Assembly (NCBI GenBank): GCA_017552165.1
Contig: JAFZCF010000078.1
Span: 1-9,140, forward strand
Source: Clostridia bacterium
Lineage (GTDB): Bacteria > Bacillota_A > Clostridia > Oscillospirales > CAG-272
Direction: 5' to 3'
DNA: 9,140 nucleotides
A program made the translations under genes and the position numbers. This document shows positions 1 through 7,209 of this stretch, piece after piece (positions within the stretch are counted from its first letter, which is position 1; the number at the start of each line of letters is the position of its first letter). The notes under the pieces are model-generated. The model saw only the letters and a program-made list of their open reading frames with translations, did no database searches and was not told where the DNA came from.

Positions 1-1
1 A

Positions 2-1201
2 CCGGCTGCGGCCGTGTTCGTCGAACTCGACCCGGACAAGCAGCAGCTGCTGATAAACTCCTTCACCGATAAAGAGCTGAAAGGGATACTCGACGAGCTC
101 TATATGGACGACACGGTCGACATCATCGAAGAGATGCCGGCAAACGTCGTCACGAGGATACTCGCAAACACCCATCCCGACGACCGCGCTGCGATAAACC
201 GCCTGCTCGAATATCCCGATGACAGCGCCGGCTCGATAATGACCGTCGAGTATGTGAGTCTCAGAAAAACTATGACCGTCAGAGAGGCATTCGAGCACAT
301 ACGCAAGGTCGGTCTCGACTCGGAGACCGTATATACCTGCTACGTTACGGAAAATAGAAAACTCATCGGGGTTGTTTCCGTCAAGACTATGCTGCTCTCC
401 GACCCTGACGCGATCATCGGCGACATTATGGAGACGAACGTCATTTCCGCCGTCACGACAGACGACCAGTCGGAGGTTGCTGATCTCATCACACGTTACG
501 ACTTTCTCGCCGTTCCCGTCGTGGACGGAGAAGGACGGCTCGTGGGTATCGTTACCATCGACGACGCGATCGACGTCATCCGCGAAGAGGACGACGAGGA
601 CATCGCAAAGATGGCGGCCGTCACCCCGGACAGCAAGCCGTATATCAAGACCTCGGCCGCAAAGATCTGGCTCAACCGCATTCCCTGGCTGCTTCTTCTC
701 ATGATCTCGGCGACGTTTACCGGGATAATCATATCGTCGTTTGAGGACGCTCTCGGCAAGATGGTCGTGCTCACCGCGTTCATCCCAATGCTCATGGATA
801 CGGGAGGAAACGCGGGATCTCAGGCATCAGTCACGATTATCCGCGGCATCTCGCTCGGAGAGATAAGCTTCGGCGACATTATTCGCGTCGTATGGAAAGA
901 GTTCCGCGTGTCGATTATGTGCGGCGTGACCCTCGCCTGCGCGACCTTCGGCAAGGTCATGCTCGTCGACCGGCTGATAATGGGCAACACCGACGTGAGC
1001 GTTTTCGTCGCCCTCGTCGTGAGCGTGACGCTCGCCCTGACCGTCGTGGCCGCCAAGCTCATCGGCTGTTCCCTGCCTCTGCTCGCAAAAAAGCTGGGAT
1101 TCGATCCCGCCGTGATGGCTTCTCCGTTCATCACGACAATCGTCGACGCCGTGTCGCTGCTGCTTTATTTCCTGCTCGCGACGTCACTTCTCGGGCTGTA
1201 A
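2..1201 (+). CDS. mgtE: MgtE-family magnesium channel/transporter, 5' end cut by window
   Basis: Homodimeric inner-membrane Mg2+ channel gated by its cytosolic domains. The frame is open to the left window edge; the GTG at 14 is internal, because the preceding codons already read like the MgtE N domain. Counting from that GTG: helical N domain to about residue 70 with the acidic repeat typical of the family, two CBS domains at about 75-195 (SAGSIMT at 71-77, then a second CBS ending in TIDDAIDVI), a plug-helix region at about 196-220, and then hydrophobic segments. The pore motif PMLMDTGGNAGSQ lies at 258-270, and FITTIVDAVSLLLYF near 372-386 carries the Asp (378) expected at the pore Mg2+ site. 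The family is usually about 450 residues, so some 50 N-terminal residues lie outside. No clear terminator follows; the tRNA promoter starts 18 bases after the stop. Confidence 0.95.
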   Translation, partial: PAAAVFVELDPDKQQLLINSFTDKELKGILDELYMDDTVDIIEEMPANVVTRILANTHPDDRAAINRLLEYPDDSAGSIMTVEYVSLRKTMTVREAFEHIRKVGLDSETVYTCYVTENRKLIGVVSVKTMLLSDPDAIIGDIMETNVISAVTTDDQSEVADLITRYDFLAVPVVDGEGRLVGIVTIDDAIDVIREEDDEDIAKMAAVTPDSKPYIKTSAAKIWLNRIPWLLLLMISATFTGIIISSFEDALGKMVVLTAFIPMLMDTGGNAGSQASVTIIRGISLGEISFGDIIRVVWKEFRVSIMCGVTLACATFGKVMLVDRLIMGNTDVSVFVALVVSVTLALTVVAAKLIGCSLPLLAKKLGFDPAVMASPFITTIVDAVSLLLYFLLATSLLGL

Positions 1202-1219
1202 AAAAACAGTCCCTCACGC

Positions 1220-1248
1220 TTGACAAATCAGCCCCGCCGTGGTATAAT
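1220..1248 (+). promoter_or_regulatory. Consensus sigma-A promoter of the tRNA-Arg gene
   Basis: TTGACA at 1220-1225 and TATAAT at 1243-1248 are both exact consensus hexamers, separated by 17 bp. TGG directly before the -10 also makes it an extended -10 (TGn). Transcription would begin near 1255, about 14 bases before the tRNA. Confidence 0.93.
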
Positions 1249-1268
1249 ATCTGCCGCGGTTGGGAAAT

Positions 1269-1344
1269 GCGCCCTTAGCTCAGCGGATAGAGTACTCGGC
1301 TACGAACCGATTGGTCGGAGGTTCGAATCCTCTAGGGCGCGCCA
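1269..1344 (+). tRNA. tRNA-Arg (anticodon ACG)
   Basis: Full cloverleaf with encoded CCA. The acceptor stem 1269-1275 pairs completely with 1334-1340. The D stem is 1278-1281 with 1290-1293. The anticodon loop is 1300-1306 with anticodon ACG at 1302-1304 (A34 is expected to be edited to inosine by TadA, reading CGU, CGC and CGA). The T stem is 1317-1321 with 1329-1333 around a TTCGAAT loop; the discriminator is G1341 and CCA is 1342-1344. The outermost pair of the anticodon stem is a C-T mismatch (1295/1311); the other four pairs are intact, so the gene should work. It has its own promoter and terminator and is a single-gene unit. Confidence 0.97.
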
Positions 1345-1347
1345 GAA

Positions 1348-1375
1348 AAGCCTCGCGTATCATGCGGGGCTTTTT
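1348..1375 (+). terminator. Intrinsic terminator of tRNA-Arg
   Basis: A 9-bp stem, 1348-1356 with 1364-1372 (one G-T pair), with loop GTATCAT. It ends in a T run at 1371-1375, and a second run of six T follows at 1382. It starts three bases after the CCA end. Confidence 0.9.
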
Positions 1376-1436
1376 CAGTAGTTTTTTCCGTTCGGGCAGG
1401 TAAATATACCCGCGAAGGCGTGAAAGGAAAGGTAAA

Positions 1437-2099
1437 ATGATGAGAACGATACGTGTGACGGGAAAAGGAAGCATAAAAATTCACCCCGACGCGATGAGAA
1501 TCACCGTGACCCTTACGGAATTGAACAAGGATTATTCCGGGGCTCTGAAACACTCCTCGGAGAGCACCGAAAAACTGAAGGATCTTTTGTCCTCTTTCGG
1601 TTTCAAAAAAACAGACCTGAAAACTCTGAATTTCAACGTTGACACGGAATATGAGGGATATACCGAAAAAGGCGTGTATAAGCAGAAATTTGCGGGATAC
1701 AGATACCGCCATACGATGAAAGTCGAATTCGACTCCGACAACGAGCGTCTCGGAAAAGTTCTTTACGCGCTCGCGGGCAGCGAGCTTCATCCCGAATTCA
1801 ACATCAGCTATATCGTAAAAGATCGGGAAAGCGCAAAGAACGAACTCCTCGCAAGAGCAGTTTCCGACGCAAAGGAAAAGGCGTCGGTTCTCGCTCGGGC
1901 CGCTGAACTGACACTCGGGGAAATACAGTCCGTCGATTATTCATGGGGCGAGATGAATATGGAGATTCGCCCGATGAACGGTATGATGCAACTCAGAAAA
2001 ATGTCGGATAACAGTGCCGAAGAAAGTTATGCAATTGACATGGAACCCGACGATATCGGCCTCTCCGATACCGTGACGGTAATTTGGGATATTTCCTGA
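1437..2099 (+). CDS. SIMPL-domain (DUF541) protein
   Basis: A 220-residue protein that is essentially one SIMPL/DUF541 domain. It opens with IRVTGKGSIKIHPD, the usual first strand of the fold, then shows a long helix (about 34-60), the strand LNFNVDTEYEGY, and the RESAKNELLARAVSDAKEKA helix near the C-terminal part, which is characteristic of the family. Many relatives are periplasmic or surface proteins with a signal peptide (for example YggE); this one has none and no membrane segment, so it is predicted cytoplasmic. The biochemical role is not settled for the family. The start is ATG 1437 (a second ATG follows at 1440), preceded by GGAAAGG at 1426-1432. Base composition is more A/T-rich than in the neighbouring genes. 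No convincing promoter is visible between the tRNA terminator and the gene. Confidence 0.88.
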   Translation: MMRTIRVTGKGSIKIHPDAMRITVTLTELNKDYSGALKHSSESTEKLKDLLSSFGFKKTDLKTLNFNVDTEYEGYTEKGVYKQKFAGYRYRHTMKVEFDSDNERLGKVLYALAGSELHPEFNISYIVKDRESAKNELLARAVSDAKEKASVLARAAELTLGEIQSVDYSWGEMNMEIRPMNGMMQLRKMSDNSAEESYAIDMEPDDIGLSDTVTVIWDIS

Positions 2100-2154
2100 C
2101 GCCGCGCTTCTTTCTTTGACGTCCGTTTTTCGACCCGCAAACCGGTGATCTGAA

Positions 2155-3882
2155 ATGATTAAAAGATTTATTGCATACTACAAACCCCATATCCCGCTTT
2201 TCACGGCTGATATGACAGCGTCGGTCCTGATCTCGATTCTCGGGATGATCTACCCGGTAATGACGAACAGGATGCTGAACGATTTTATCCCGACCAGGGC
2301 GTATAACGCCATAATAATCTCGGGGCTGAGCGTTCTCGTTCTGTACGTCGCGAGGATGTTCCTGCGCTATTTCGTGCAGTATCAGGGACATATGGTCGGG
2401 ACGAGGATGCAGGCGCAGATGAGACGAGAGCTTTTCGTCCATCTCGAGCGGCTGCCGTACACGTTTTTTGACGATCACGAGACCGGAAAGATCATGACGA
2501 GGATGACAAACGATCTTTTCGAGGTCAGCGAGCTCGCCCACCACGGACCGGAGAACCTCCTGACCTGTTCCATCATGATAGTGCTTAGCTTCGTGTATCT
2601 CTGCACCATAAACGTGTGGCTGACGCTGATCGTTTTCGCCTGTGTTCCGCTTCTTGTCGTCACGTCGCTTCATTACAGGAAGAAAATGAGCGACGCGTTT
2701 ACCGAAAGGCGGAAGAGCAACGCGGTCATCAACGCGGCGCTTGAAAGCTCGATAACCGGAATCAGGGTGACGAAAGCGTATACCAACGCCGACAAAGAGC
2801 TTGAAAAATTCGAGACCGGAAATCAGATGTATATCGACGCCAGCGCCCACTCATACAGCGCAATGGGAAAGTTTTTCTCCTCCACGTCGTTCATCACCGA
2901 CGTCTTCAACGTCATTATCCTCATAGCCGGCGGGCTGTTTCTCTACAACGGGCAGATCAACTTCGGCGACTACTCGACCTTTATCGTCTCGGTAAATCTA
3001 TTCATTTCGCCCGTTCAGACCCTCGTTTCGTTTTCCGAACAGTGGCAGAACGGCGCGACGGGCTTCAAAAGGTTTATTGAGATCATGGATATCCCCGAAG
3101 AGGAGGACGCGCCAGGAGCAATCGATCTCGGAAGAGTCAACGGGGACATCGAGCTCAGAAACATCCGTTTTTCCTACACGGAAAACGACGAGAAACGTGT
3201 CCTCGACGACGTCTCTCTGAGCATCGAAGCGGGAACTACAACGGCGCTCGTCGGCCCATCGGGAGGCGGAAAAACGACTATATGCCACCTCATCCCTAAC
3301 TTTTACAAGCTCGACGAAAACGGCGGAAGCATACTGATCGACGGCAAGGATATACGGTCGCTTACGATGGAATCCGTGAGACGAAACATAGGCATAGTTC
3401 AGCAGGACGTCTTTCTCTTTTCGGGAACCATACGCGACAACATAAGATACGGCCGTCTTGACGCGACCGACGAAGAGGTCGTTCAGGCGGCTGTAAAGGC
3501 AAATCTTCACGAGTTTGTCTCTTCCCTTCCCGACGGCTACGACACCGAGATCGGCGAGCGGGGTGTAAAGCTCTCCGGAGGTCAGAAACAGCGCGTTTCG
3601 ATAGCGCGTGTATTTTTGAAAGACCCGGCCATACTCATTCTCGACGAAGCGACGAGCGCGCTCGACAATTCGACCGAGGTGCTCATTCAGAAATCGCTCG
3701 ACGAGCTTTGCAAAGGCAGGACGACGCTTGTCGTCGCTCACCGGCTTTCGACAATCAGAAACGCCGACCGCATCGCCGTCGTCACCGAAGGCCGCATAAC
3801 GGAATACGGTACGCACGACGAACTCATGGCAAAAGACGGACTTTACAAACAGCTGTATAACCTCCAATTCAGAGAATACTGA
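2155..3882 (+). CDS. ABC exporter half-transporter (membrane domain fused to ATPase)
   Basis: Type I ABC exporter of the MsbA/lipid-drug family, 575 residues, the usual length for a half-transporter that works as a dimer in the membrane. Six hydrophobic segments lie at about 15-36, 51-71, 132-151, 154-171, 246-265 and 271-292. The ATPase domain follows: A-loop Tyr341, Walker A GPSGGGKT at 367-374, Q-loop Gln417 (QQDVFLFSGT), signature LSGGQ at 473-477, Walker B ILILDE at 493-498, D-loop SALD and switch His529. All catalytic residues are present. There is no second half-transporter gene beside it, so a homodimer is likely. Substrate cannot be told from sequence. The ribosome binding site before ATG 2155 is weak. 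The 55-bp gap after the SIMPL gene shows neither terminator nor clear promoter, so co-transcription with it is possible. Confidence 0.95.
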   Translation: MIKRFIAYYKPHIPLFTADMTASVLISILGMIYPVMTNRMLNDFIPTRAYNAIIISGLSVLVLYVARMFLRYFVQYQGHMVGTRMQAQMRRELFVHLERLPYTFFDDHETGKIMTRMTNDLFEVSELAHHGPENLLTCSIMIVLSFVYLCTINVWLTLIVFACVPLLVVTSLHYRKKMSDAFTERRKSNAVINAALESSITGIRVTKAYTNADKELEKFETGNQMYIDASAHSYSAMGKFFSSTSFITDVFNVIILIAGGLFLYNGQINFGDYSTFIVSVNLFISPVQTLVSFSEQWQNGATGFKRFIEIMDIPEEEDAPGAIDLGRVNGDIELRNIRFSYTENDEKRVLDDVSLSIEAGTTTALVGPSGGGKTTICHLIPNFYKLDENGGSILIDGKDIRSLTMESVRRNIGIVQQDVFLFSGTIRDNIRYGRLDATDEEVVQAAVKANLHEFVSSLPDGYDTEIGERGVKLSGGQKQRVSIARVFLKDPAILILDEATSALDNSTEVLIQKSLDELCKGRTTLVVAHRLSTIRNADRIAVVTEGRITEYGTHDELMAKDGLYKQLYNLQFREY

Positions 3883-3884
3883 GA

Positions 3885-4610
3885 ATGGAACCGAAGATGA
3901 GCGCAAGCAGCATTACAGAAAGATTGTTCCTGATTAGGGACGAAAAATACGCCGATTTCCAGGCGCGGCTCATTCCGACCGTACCGGGCGACAGAATAAT
4001 AGGCGTGAGAACGCCGGAGCTTAGAGCGCTCGCCCAGGAGATCATAAAGGAGGGCGGCGCCGAGCCGTTTCTGCTCTCCCTCCCGCATACGTATTTCGAG
4101 GAAAATCAGCTTCACGCTTTTATCATTTCTTACGGCAAAGATTTTGATATATGCGTCTCGCGCGTCGAGGCCTTTCTCCCTTATATCGACAACTGGGCGA
4201 CGTGCGATCAGATGTCGCCGAAGGTTTTCGGAAAACATCCGGAAAAACTGCTCCCGAGGGTCAGCGAGTGGCTCGGATCCGGAAAAGAATATACCGTCCG
4301 GTTCGCGATAGGGATACTCATGAGACATTTTCTCGACGACCGGTTTGACACGGCGTATCCCGACGCTGTCGCTTCGCTCGTGACTGAGGATTATTACGTA
4401 AGGACGATGGTCGCGTGGTATTTTGCGACGGCACTTGCAAAGCAGTATGAGCAGGTGATTCCCTATTTCGAGAACGGCAGTCTTGACGCGGCGACACTCG
4501 CGATTGCCGTGAGAAAAAGCGTCGAAAGTTTTCGCATACCGGACGAACGCAAGGCGTATCTCAGGTCGCTCGTAAACAGAGAAAAAAACAACAAAAACGG
4601 GCAGAGCTAA
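3885..4610 (+). CDS. DNA alkylation repair protein, AlkD-like HEAT-repeat family
   Basis: A 241-residue, largely helical protein of the AlkD-like family, whose characterised members are DNA glycosylases that remove positively charged alkylated bases such as 3-methyladenine and 7-methylguanine without flipping them out. Visible family positions: GVRTPELRALA at 40-50, Trp104 and Asp108 in DNWATCDQM, Arg139 in YTVRFAIGIL and Trp178 in RTMVAWYFATA. The Trp-to-Asp gap (4) and the Arg-to-Trp gap (39) match those I recall for the Bacillus cereus AlkD active site (W109, D113, R148, W187), so the catalytic set seems complete. The start lies 2 bases after the exporter stop, which points to translational coupling. 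ATG 3897, in frame, is an alternative start with GGAA at 3887-3890 in front. Confident on family, less on substrate. Confidence 0.88.
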   Translation: MEPKMSASSITERLFLIRDEKYADFQARLIPTVPGDRIIGVRTPELRALAQEIIKEGGAEPFLLSLPHTYFEENQLHAFIISYGKDFDICVSRVEAFLPYIDNWATCDQMSPKVFGKHPEKLLPRVSEWLGSGKEYTVRFAIGILMRHFLDDRFDTAYPDAVASLVTEDYYVRTMVAWYFATALAKQYEQVIPYFENGSLDAATLAIAVRKSVESFRIPDERKAYLRSLVNREKNNKNGQS

Positions 4611-4619
4611 AACAAATAA

Positions 4620-5219
4620 ATGGAAAGATTTTATTTTGAAAAGCCATCCGCTGAAAGAAAGAACGAGATCATTGATTTTCTGAGCGAGTTCAGGAACGCG
4701 GGATCGGAGGTTCACGGCTCCGGCGGGCTCAATAAAGTGTTCAGCGGCCTTTCCTTCGAGGAGGCGCTCGAAAGGTGCCTCCGAATGGAAAACAAGGAAT
4801 ACGCCGAGAGCATTTCCCATTGCCCCGGGAAGACGTTTCTCATGTTCCGCGAAAGTGACGGACGCCTTGTCGGTACAATAAACGTACGGTGGGATCTCAA
4901 TGAGGAAATGCTCGCCTACGCGGGTCACATCGGATACGGTATCAGGCCCTCCGAAAGGAGAAAGGGATACAATAAGATCAATCTTTACTTCGCCCTCGGC
5001 GAGGCCCGTAAGCAAGGGCTAGGGGAAGTAATCGTCGGATGCTCGGCGAAAAACGTCGGTTCGGAGCGGACAATTCTCGCGCTCGGCGGAGTGTTGGAAC
5101 ACGACGGGATAGACCCCCACAACGGGGAGATTACCCGCGTTTACAGTATAGACACGGCGGCGTCTCTCGAAAAATACCGTGACGCCTACGGCCGGAGCAT
5201 TATCGGGGCGAACGGGTGA
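4620..5219 (+). CDS. GNAT-family N-acetyltransferase
   Basis: A 199-residue single-domain GNAT enzyme, which would transfer acetyl from acetyl-CoA to an unknown amine. The acceptor-side strands are seen in RLVGTINVRWDL (about 82-93) and HIGYGIRPSERRKGY (103-117). The latter ends in the acetyl-CoA pyrophosphate-binding loop (R-R-K-G-Y at 113-117), followed by the helix NLYFALGEARKQGL. The next strand EVIVGCSAKNVGSER carries the Asn145 often found in motif B, and the fold ends with ALGGVLEHDG. It resembles the COG3981 group of predicted acetyltransferases. ATG 4620 is 9 bases after the AlkD-like stop; no strong ribosome binding site is seen. Probably the last gene of the exporter-repair operon, as a strong terminator follows 31 bases after its stop. 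Confidence 0.88.
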   Translation: MERFYFEKPSAERKNEIIDFLSEFRNAGSEVHGSGGLNKVFSGLSFEEALERCLRMENKEYAESISHCPGKTFLMFRESDGRLVGTINVRWDLNEEMLAYAGHIGYGIRPSERRKGYNKINLYFALGEARKQGLGEVIVGCSAKNVGSERTILALGGVLEHDGIDPHNGEITRVYSIDTAASLEKYRDAYGRSIIGANG

Positions 5220-5250
5220 TTTCTCGCGTCGGAAAGCATTACAAAACAGA

Positions 5251-5291
5251 GCCGAAAGCGCTGAAGACGCGGCGCTTTCGGCATTTTTTTT
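5251..5291 (+). terminator. Intrinsic terminator closing the ABC-AlkD-GNAT operon
   Basis: A perfect 11-bp stem, 5251-5261 with 5272-5282 (GCCGAAAGCGC and its complement), with a 10-base loop, followed by A and eight T (5284-5291). It sits between convergent genes. Read on -, the same hairpin is followed by TCTGTTTTG, so it may also weakly terminate the AraC-family gene. Confidence 0.95.
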
Positions 5292-5309
5292 GCTTTTTTA
5301 TTATGCGAA

Positions 5310-6209
5310 TCACGTCTGCGGCTTTTTTCTGACCGGGATCCATATCGCGCTGTGATAGTCCTCATCGGTCTTTTCGCCGTTTACGCAGTCATACCACTCG
5401 ACGTTTGCGTTGCCGCACAGCTCGTAGTCGGGATTCCCGGGGAGCCATTCGCGGAAAATTTGTGTGTTGACGCTCTGCAGTGCCTCCGGAATAGGCCCGA
5501 TGCAGTTGAAAACCGCCCAGTCGCCGCGGGGGAATTCGTAAACCTCCATCCCCTCGGGGACCTCGCCGCCCGTATATCTTCCCGCGATTAGATACCTGAA
5601 CTTTCCGCCTCCGATATCGTCGATGCAGACACCGTATTCGCCGATACAGTTGTCGACAAGCGCTTTTTCGTACGGATTTGACGGCGGATTTCCGGCGTAT
5701 ACGCTGCTCGCGTATTTTTCGCATATCTCATCCCAGAACGCCGGGATCTCGGCGTAAGCCGTCTCGTTGTCGAAAGTTTTTACGAAGCCGATGACTTTGA
5801 ACGGGAACATCGGCGTGACTTTGAAATCCATCTGATTTCCTCCCTGAACAGATATATTGATTTTCAGGGGAAGAAAGACTTTCGCCGCCGCACCGCCGCG
5901 CACCTGCGACGGAGTTGCGCCGTGAAAACGGGAAAAAGCTTTGGTAAAGCTCTCGGGAGTGTCGTATCCGTACCTGAAAGCGATATCGATTATCCTGTCT
6001 CCGGTTTCCCTGAGATCCTGCGCGGCGCGGTACAGGCGCCGGTTTCTTATATACTCGCCTATACCGTATCCGGTCATGAACGTAAAGCCGCGCTGGAGAT
6101 AAAACGGTGAAATGTACACCCTCTCCGCGACGCTCTGCGCGCTCACGTCCTCTTCAAGATGATTTTCGATATAGTCGATAGCCGCGCGAATGCCGATGAG
6201 CCAATCCAT
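5310..6209 (-). CDS. AraC-family regulator with GyrI-like ligand-binding domain
   Basis: A 299-residue transcription regulator. The N-terminal AraC DNA-binding domain (about 8-106) has two helix-turn-helix units: VSAQSVAERVYISPFYLQRGF (22-42) and IIDIAFRYGYDTPESFTKAF (73-92), then the family's GATPSQVR. A linker leads to a GyrI-like effector domain at about 127-296 (starting MDFKVTPMF, with GVCIDD, GRYTGGEVPEGMEVYEFP, and ending SAIWIPVRK), a fold that binds small hydrophobic or cationic compounds in BmrR/Rob-type regulators. Start ATG at 6209 is supported by AAGGGAG (6219-6225) nine bases upstream and an extended -10 promoter. The ligand and target are unknown; it could respond to a toxic compound and act on nearby genes or on itself, but no operator was recognised. 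Confidence 0.93.
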   Translation of the reverse strand: MDWLIGIRAAIDYIENHLEEDVSAQSVAERVYISPFYLQRGFTFMTGYGIGEYIRNRRLYRAAQDLRETGDRIIDIAFRYGYDTPESFTKAFSRFHGATPSQVRGGAAAKVFLPLKINISVQGGNQMDFKVTPMFPFKVIGFVKTFDNETAYAEIPAFWDEICEKYASSVYAGNPPSNPYEKALVDNCIGEYGVCIDDIGGGKFRYLIAGRYTGGEVPEGMEVYEFPRGDWAVFNCIGPIPEALQSVNTQIFREWLPGNPDYELCGNANVEWYDCVNGEKTDEDYHSAIWIPVRKKPQT

Positions 6210-6238
6210 TTCCGCCGTCTCCCTTCCCTGACGGTGAT

Positions 6239-6247
6239 ATTATACCA
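6239..6247 (-). promoter_or_regulatory. Extended -10 promoter of the AraC-family gene
   Basis: On the - strand, TGG followed by TATAAT (hexamer at 6239-6244) makes an exact extended -10. No good -35 lies at 17 bp, which the extended -10 can compensate. The start near 6232 would give a leader of about 23 bases. This gives the regulator a promoter independent of the ZIP gene upstream. Confidence 0.7.
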
Positions 6248-6301
6248 TTCGGGACCCCGGCCGTCCTGTCTTTTTCTGCCGAAATCTGTCCGGTGTTTAA
6301 G

Positions 6302-7078
6302 TCATCCGAGAGCGACGTCAAGTATCATCATGAGAACGAAGCCGAGCGAAAAAGCTATCGTTCCGGCGTTCGTGTGCTTCCCCGCGGACATTTCGGGGAC
6401 GAGCTCCTCGACGACAACGTAGATCATCGCGCCGGCGGCGAAGGCCTGAAAATACGGAAGAATCGCCGAGATAGCGCCGGCCGCGAGCATCGTCAGCACG
6501 GTGGCGATCGGCTCGACTATGCCCGAAAGCGCGCCGTAAACGAAGGTTTTGCTCTTTTTCATTCCCTCGGCGCGGAGCGGCATGGAAACTATCGCTCCCT
6601 CCGGGAAGTTCTGAATCGCTATTCCTATCGCGAGAATAAGCGCCCCCGTCGCGCTCACGCTGTTATTTCCTGACATCCAGCTCGCGCAGACGACGCCGAC
6701 CGCCATGCCTTCGGGAATGTTATGAAGCGTGACGGCGAGGAACAGCTCCGTCGTGCGCTTGAGTCCCCTGGGACCCTCCTCCTGATCGTCGACGTGACGG
6801 TGAGGCGTTATCACGTCGAGAAGCAGCAGGAATCCGATGCCTATCAGGAATCCAACCGCGGCGGGGATAAACGAGAGCTTGCCCATCGACGCGCTCTCGT
6901 TCAGCGCGGGGATCAGAAGACTCCATATCGAGGCGGCGACCATGACGCCCGCCGCGAAACCCGAAAGGATCTTCTGGATATTTTCTGAAATCCGGTTTTT
7001 GAGAAAAAACACCATTGCCGCGCCCAGGCAGGTGCCGACAAAAGGAATAATCGTGCTCAGAATAATGTTAAGGTGCAT
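6302..7078 (-). CDS. ZIP-family divalent metal transporter
   Basis: A 258-residue membrane protein of the ZIP family (ZupT/GufA-like), importing Zn2+ or related divalent metals into the cytoplasm. Eight hydrophobic segments are visible. The metal-site motifs are HNIPEG at 119-124 (segment 4), NFPEG at 157-161 (segment 5) and EELVPE at 224-229. A His/Asp loop between segments 3 and 4 (TPHRHVDDQEE, 91-101) is typical of the family. An in-frame ATG at 7138 would add 20 residues, but it lies between the -35 and -10 of the gene's promoter and so is not transcribed from it; ATG 7078 has GGAAAGG (7086-7092) seven bases upstream and gives the usual hydrophobic N-terminus. No terminator follows, so some read-through into the AraC-family gene (92 bp downstream) is possible. 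Confidence 0.94.
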   Translation of the reverse strand: MHLNIILSTIIPFVGTCLGAAMVFFLKNRISENIQKILSGFAAGVMVAASIWSLLIPALNESASMGKLSFIPAAVGFLIGIGFLLLLDVITPHRHVDDQEEGPRGLKRTTELFLAVTLHNIPEGMAVGVVCASWMSGNNSVSATGALILAIGIAIQNFPEGAIVSMPLRAEGMKKSKTFVYGALSGIVEPIATVLTMLAAGAISAILPYFQAFAAGAMIYVVVEELVPEMSAGKHTNAGTIAFSLGFVLMMILDVALG

Positions 7079-7085
7079 AAAAAGG

Positions 7086-7092
7086 CCTTTCC
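7086..7092 (-). promoter_or_regulatory. Ribosome binding site deciding the ZIP start
   Basis: GGAAAGG on the - strand, seven bases before ATG 7078. A small perfect hairpin (CGCTG, loop TTGT, CAGCG; 7092-7105) sits against its upstream edge in the short leader. Confidence 0.8.
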
Positions 7093-7109
7093 GCTGACAA
7101 CAGCGCCGC

Positions 7110-7132
7110 ATGTTGTTAACATTATATAACAT
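7110..7132. repeat. Imperfect palindrome over the ZIP promoter -10 (possible operator)
   Basis: ATGTT at 7110-7114 and AACAT at 7128-7132 flank an A/T-rich centre, and the perfect 8-mer TGTTAACA is at 7114-7121. The element overlaps the -10 (7121-7126) and the likely start site of the ZIP gene, where a repressor would act. It does not match the Zur or MntR boxes I know, so regulator identity is open. Confidence 0.35.
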
Positions 7133-7149
7133 TTTCACCGAGTTTTCAA
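7121..7149 (-). promoter_or_regulatory. Promoter of the ZIP transporter gene
   Basis: On the - strand, TTGAAA (7144-7149, five of six consensus bases) and TATAAT (7121-7126, exact) with 17 bp spacing. The start is expected near 7114, giving a leader of about 36 bases to ATG 7078. Confidence 0.82.
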
Positions 7150-7174
7150 GATGCAGGCGCGTTCAATTTTCCTG

Positions 7175-7203
7175 TTGACACGGCGCAAAAAAAGTGATAT
7201 AAT
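7175..7203 (+). promoter_or_regulatory. Consensus promoter reading into the partial tRNA-Leu
   Basis: TTGACA (7175-7180) and TATAAT (7198-7203) are exact, spaced 17 bp, with TGA before the -10 (extended -10). The layout is identical to the tRNA-Arg promoter. It is divergent from the ZIP promoter, with 25 bp between the two -35 hexamers. Confidence 0.92.
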
Positions 7204-7209
7204 GTCTCT

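Noticed and set aside
1280..1474. 64-residue - strand reading frame containing RPRGFEPPTNRF
   Set aside because: It is the antisense translation of the tRNA-Arg gene, a well-known false protein in databases.
2998..3906. 302-residue - strand reading frame, and the similar one at 1993-2850
   Set aside because: Both lie opposite the ABC exporter, whose Walker A, signature and Walker B motifs fix the coding strand.
3843..5015. 390-residue - strand reading frame
   Set aside because: Antisense shadow of the AlkD-like and GNAT genes, both recognised by motifs; the long antisense frame comes from biased codons.
7079..7138. 20-residue N-terminal extension of the ZIP protein from ATG 7138
   Set aside because: ATG 7138 lies between the -35 and -10 of the gene's promoter, and the stretch is not hydrophobic as expected; ATG 7078 has a good ribosome binding site.
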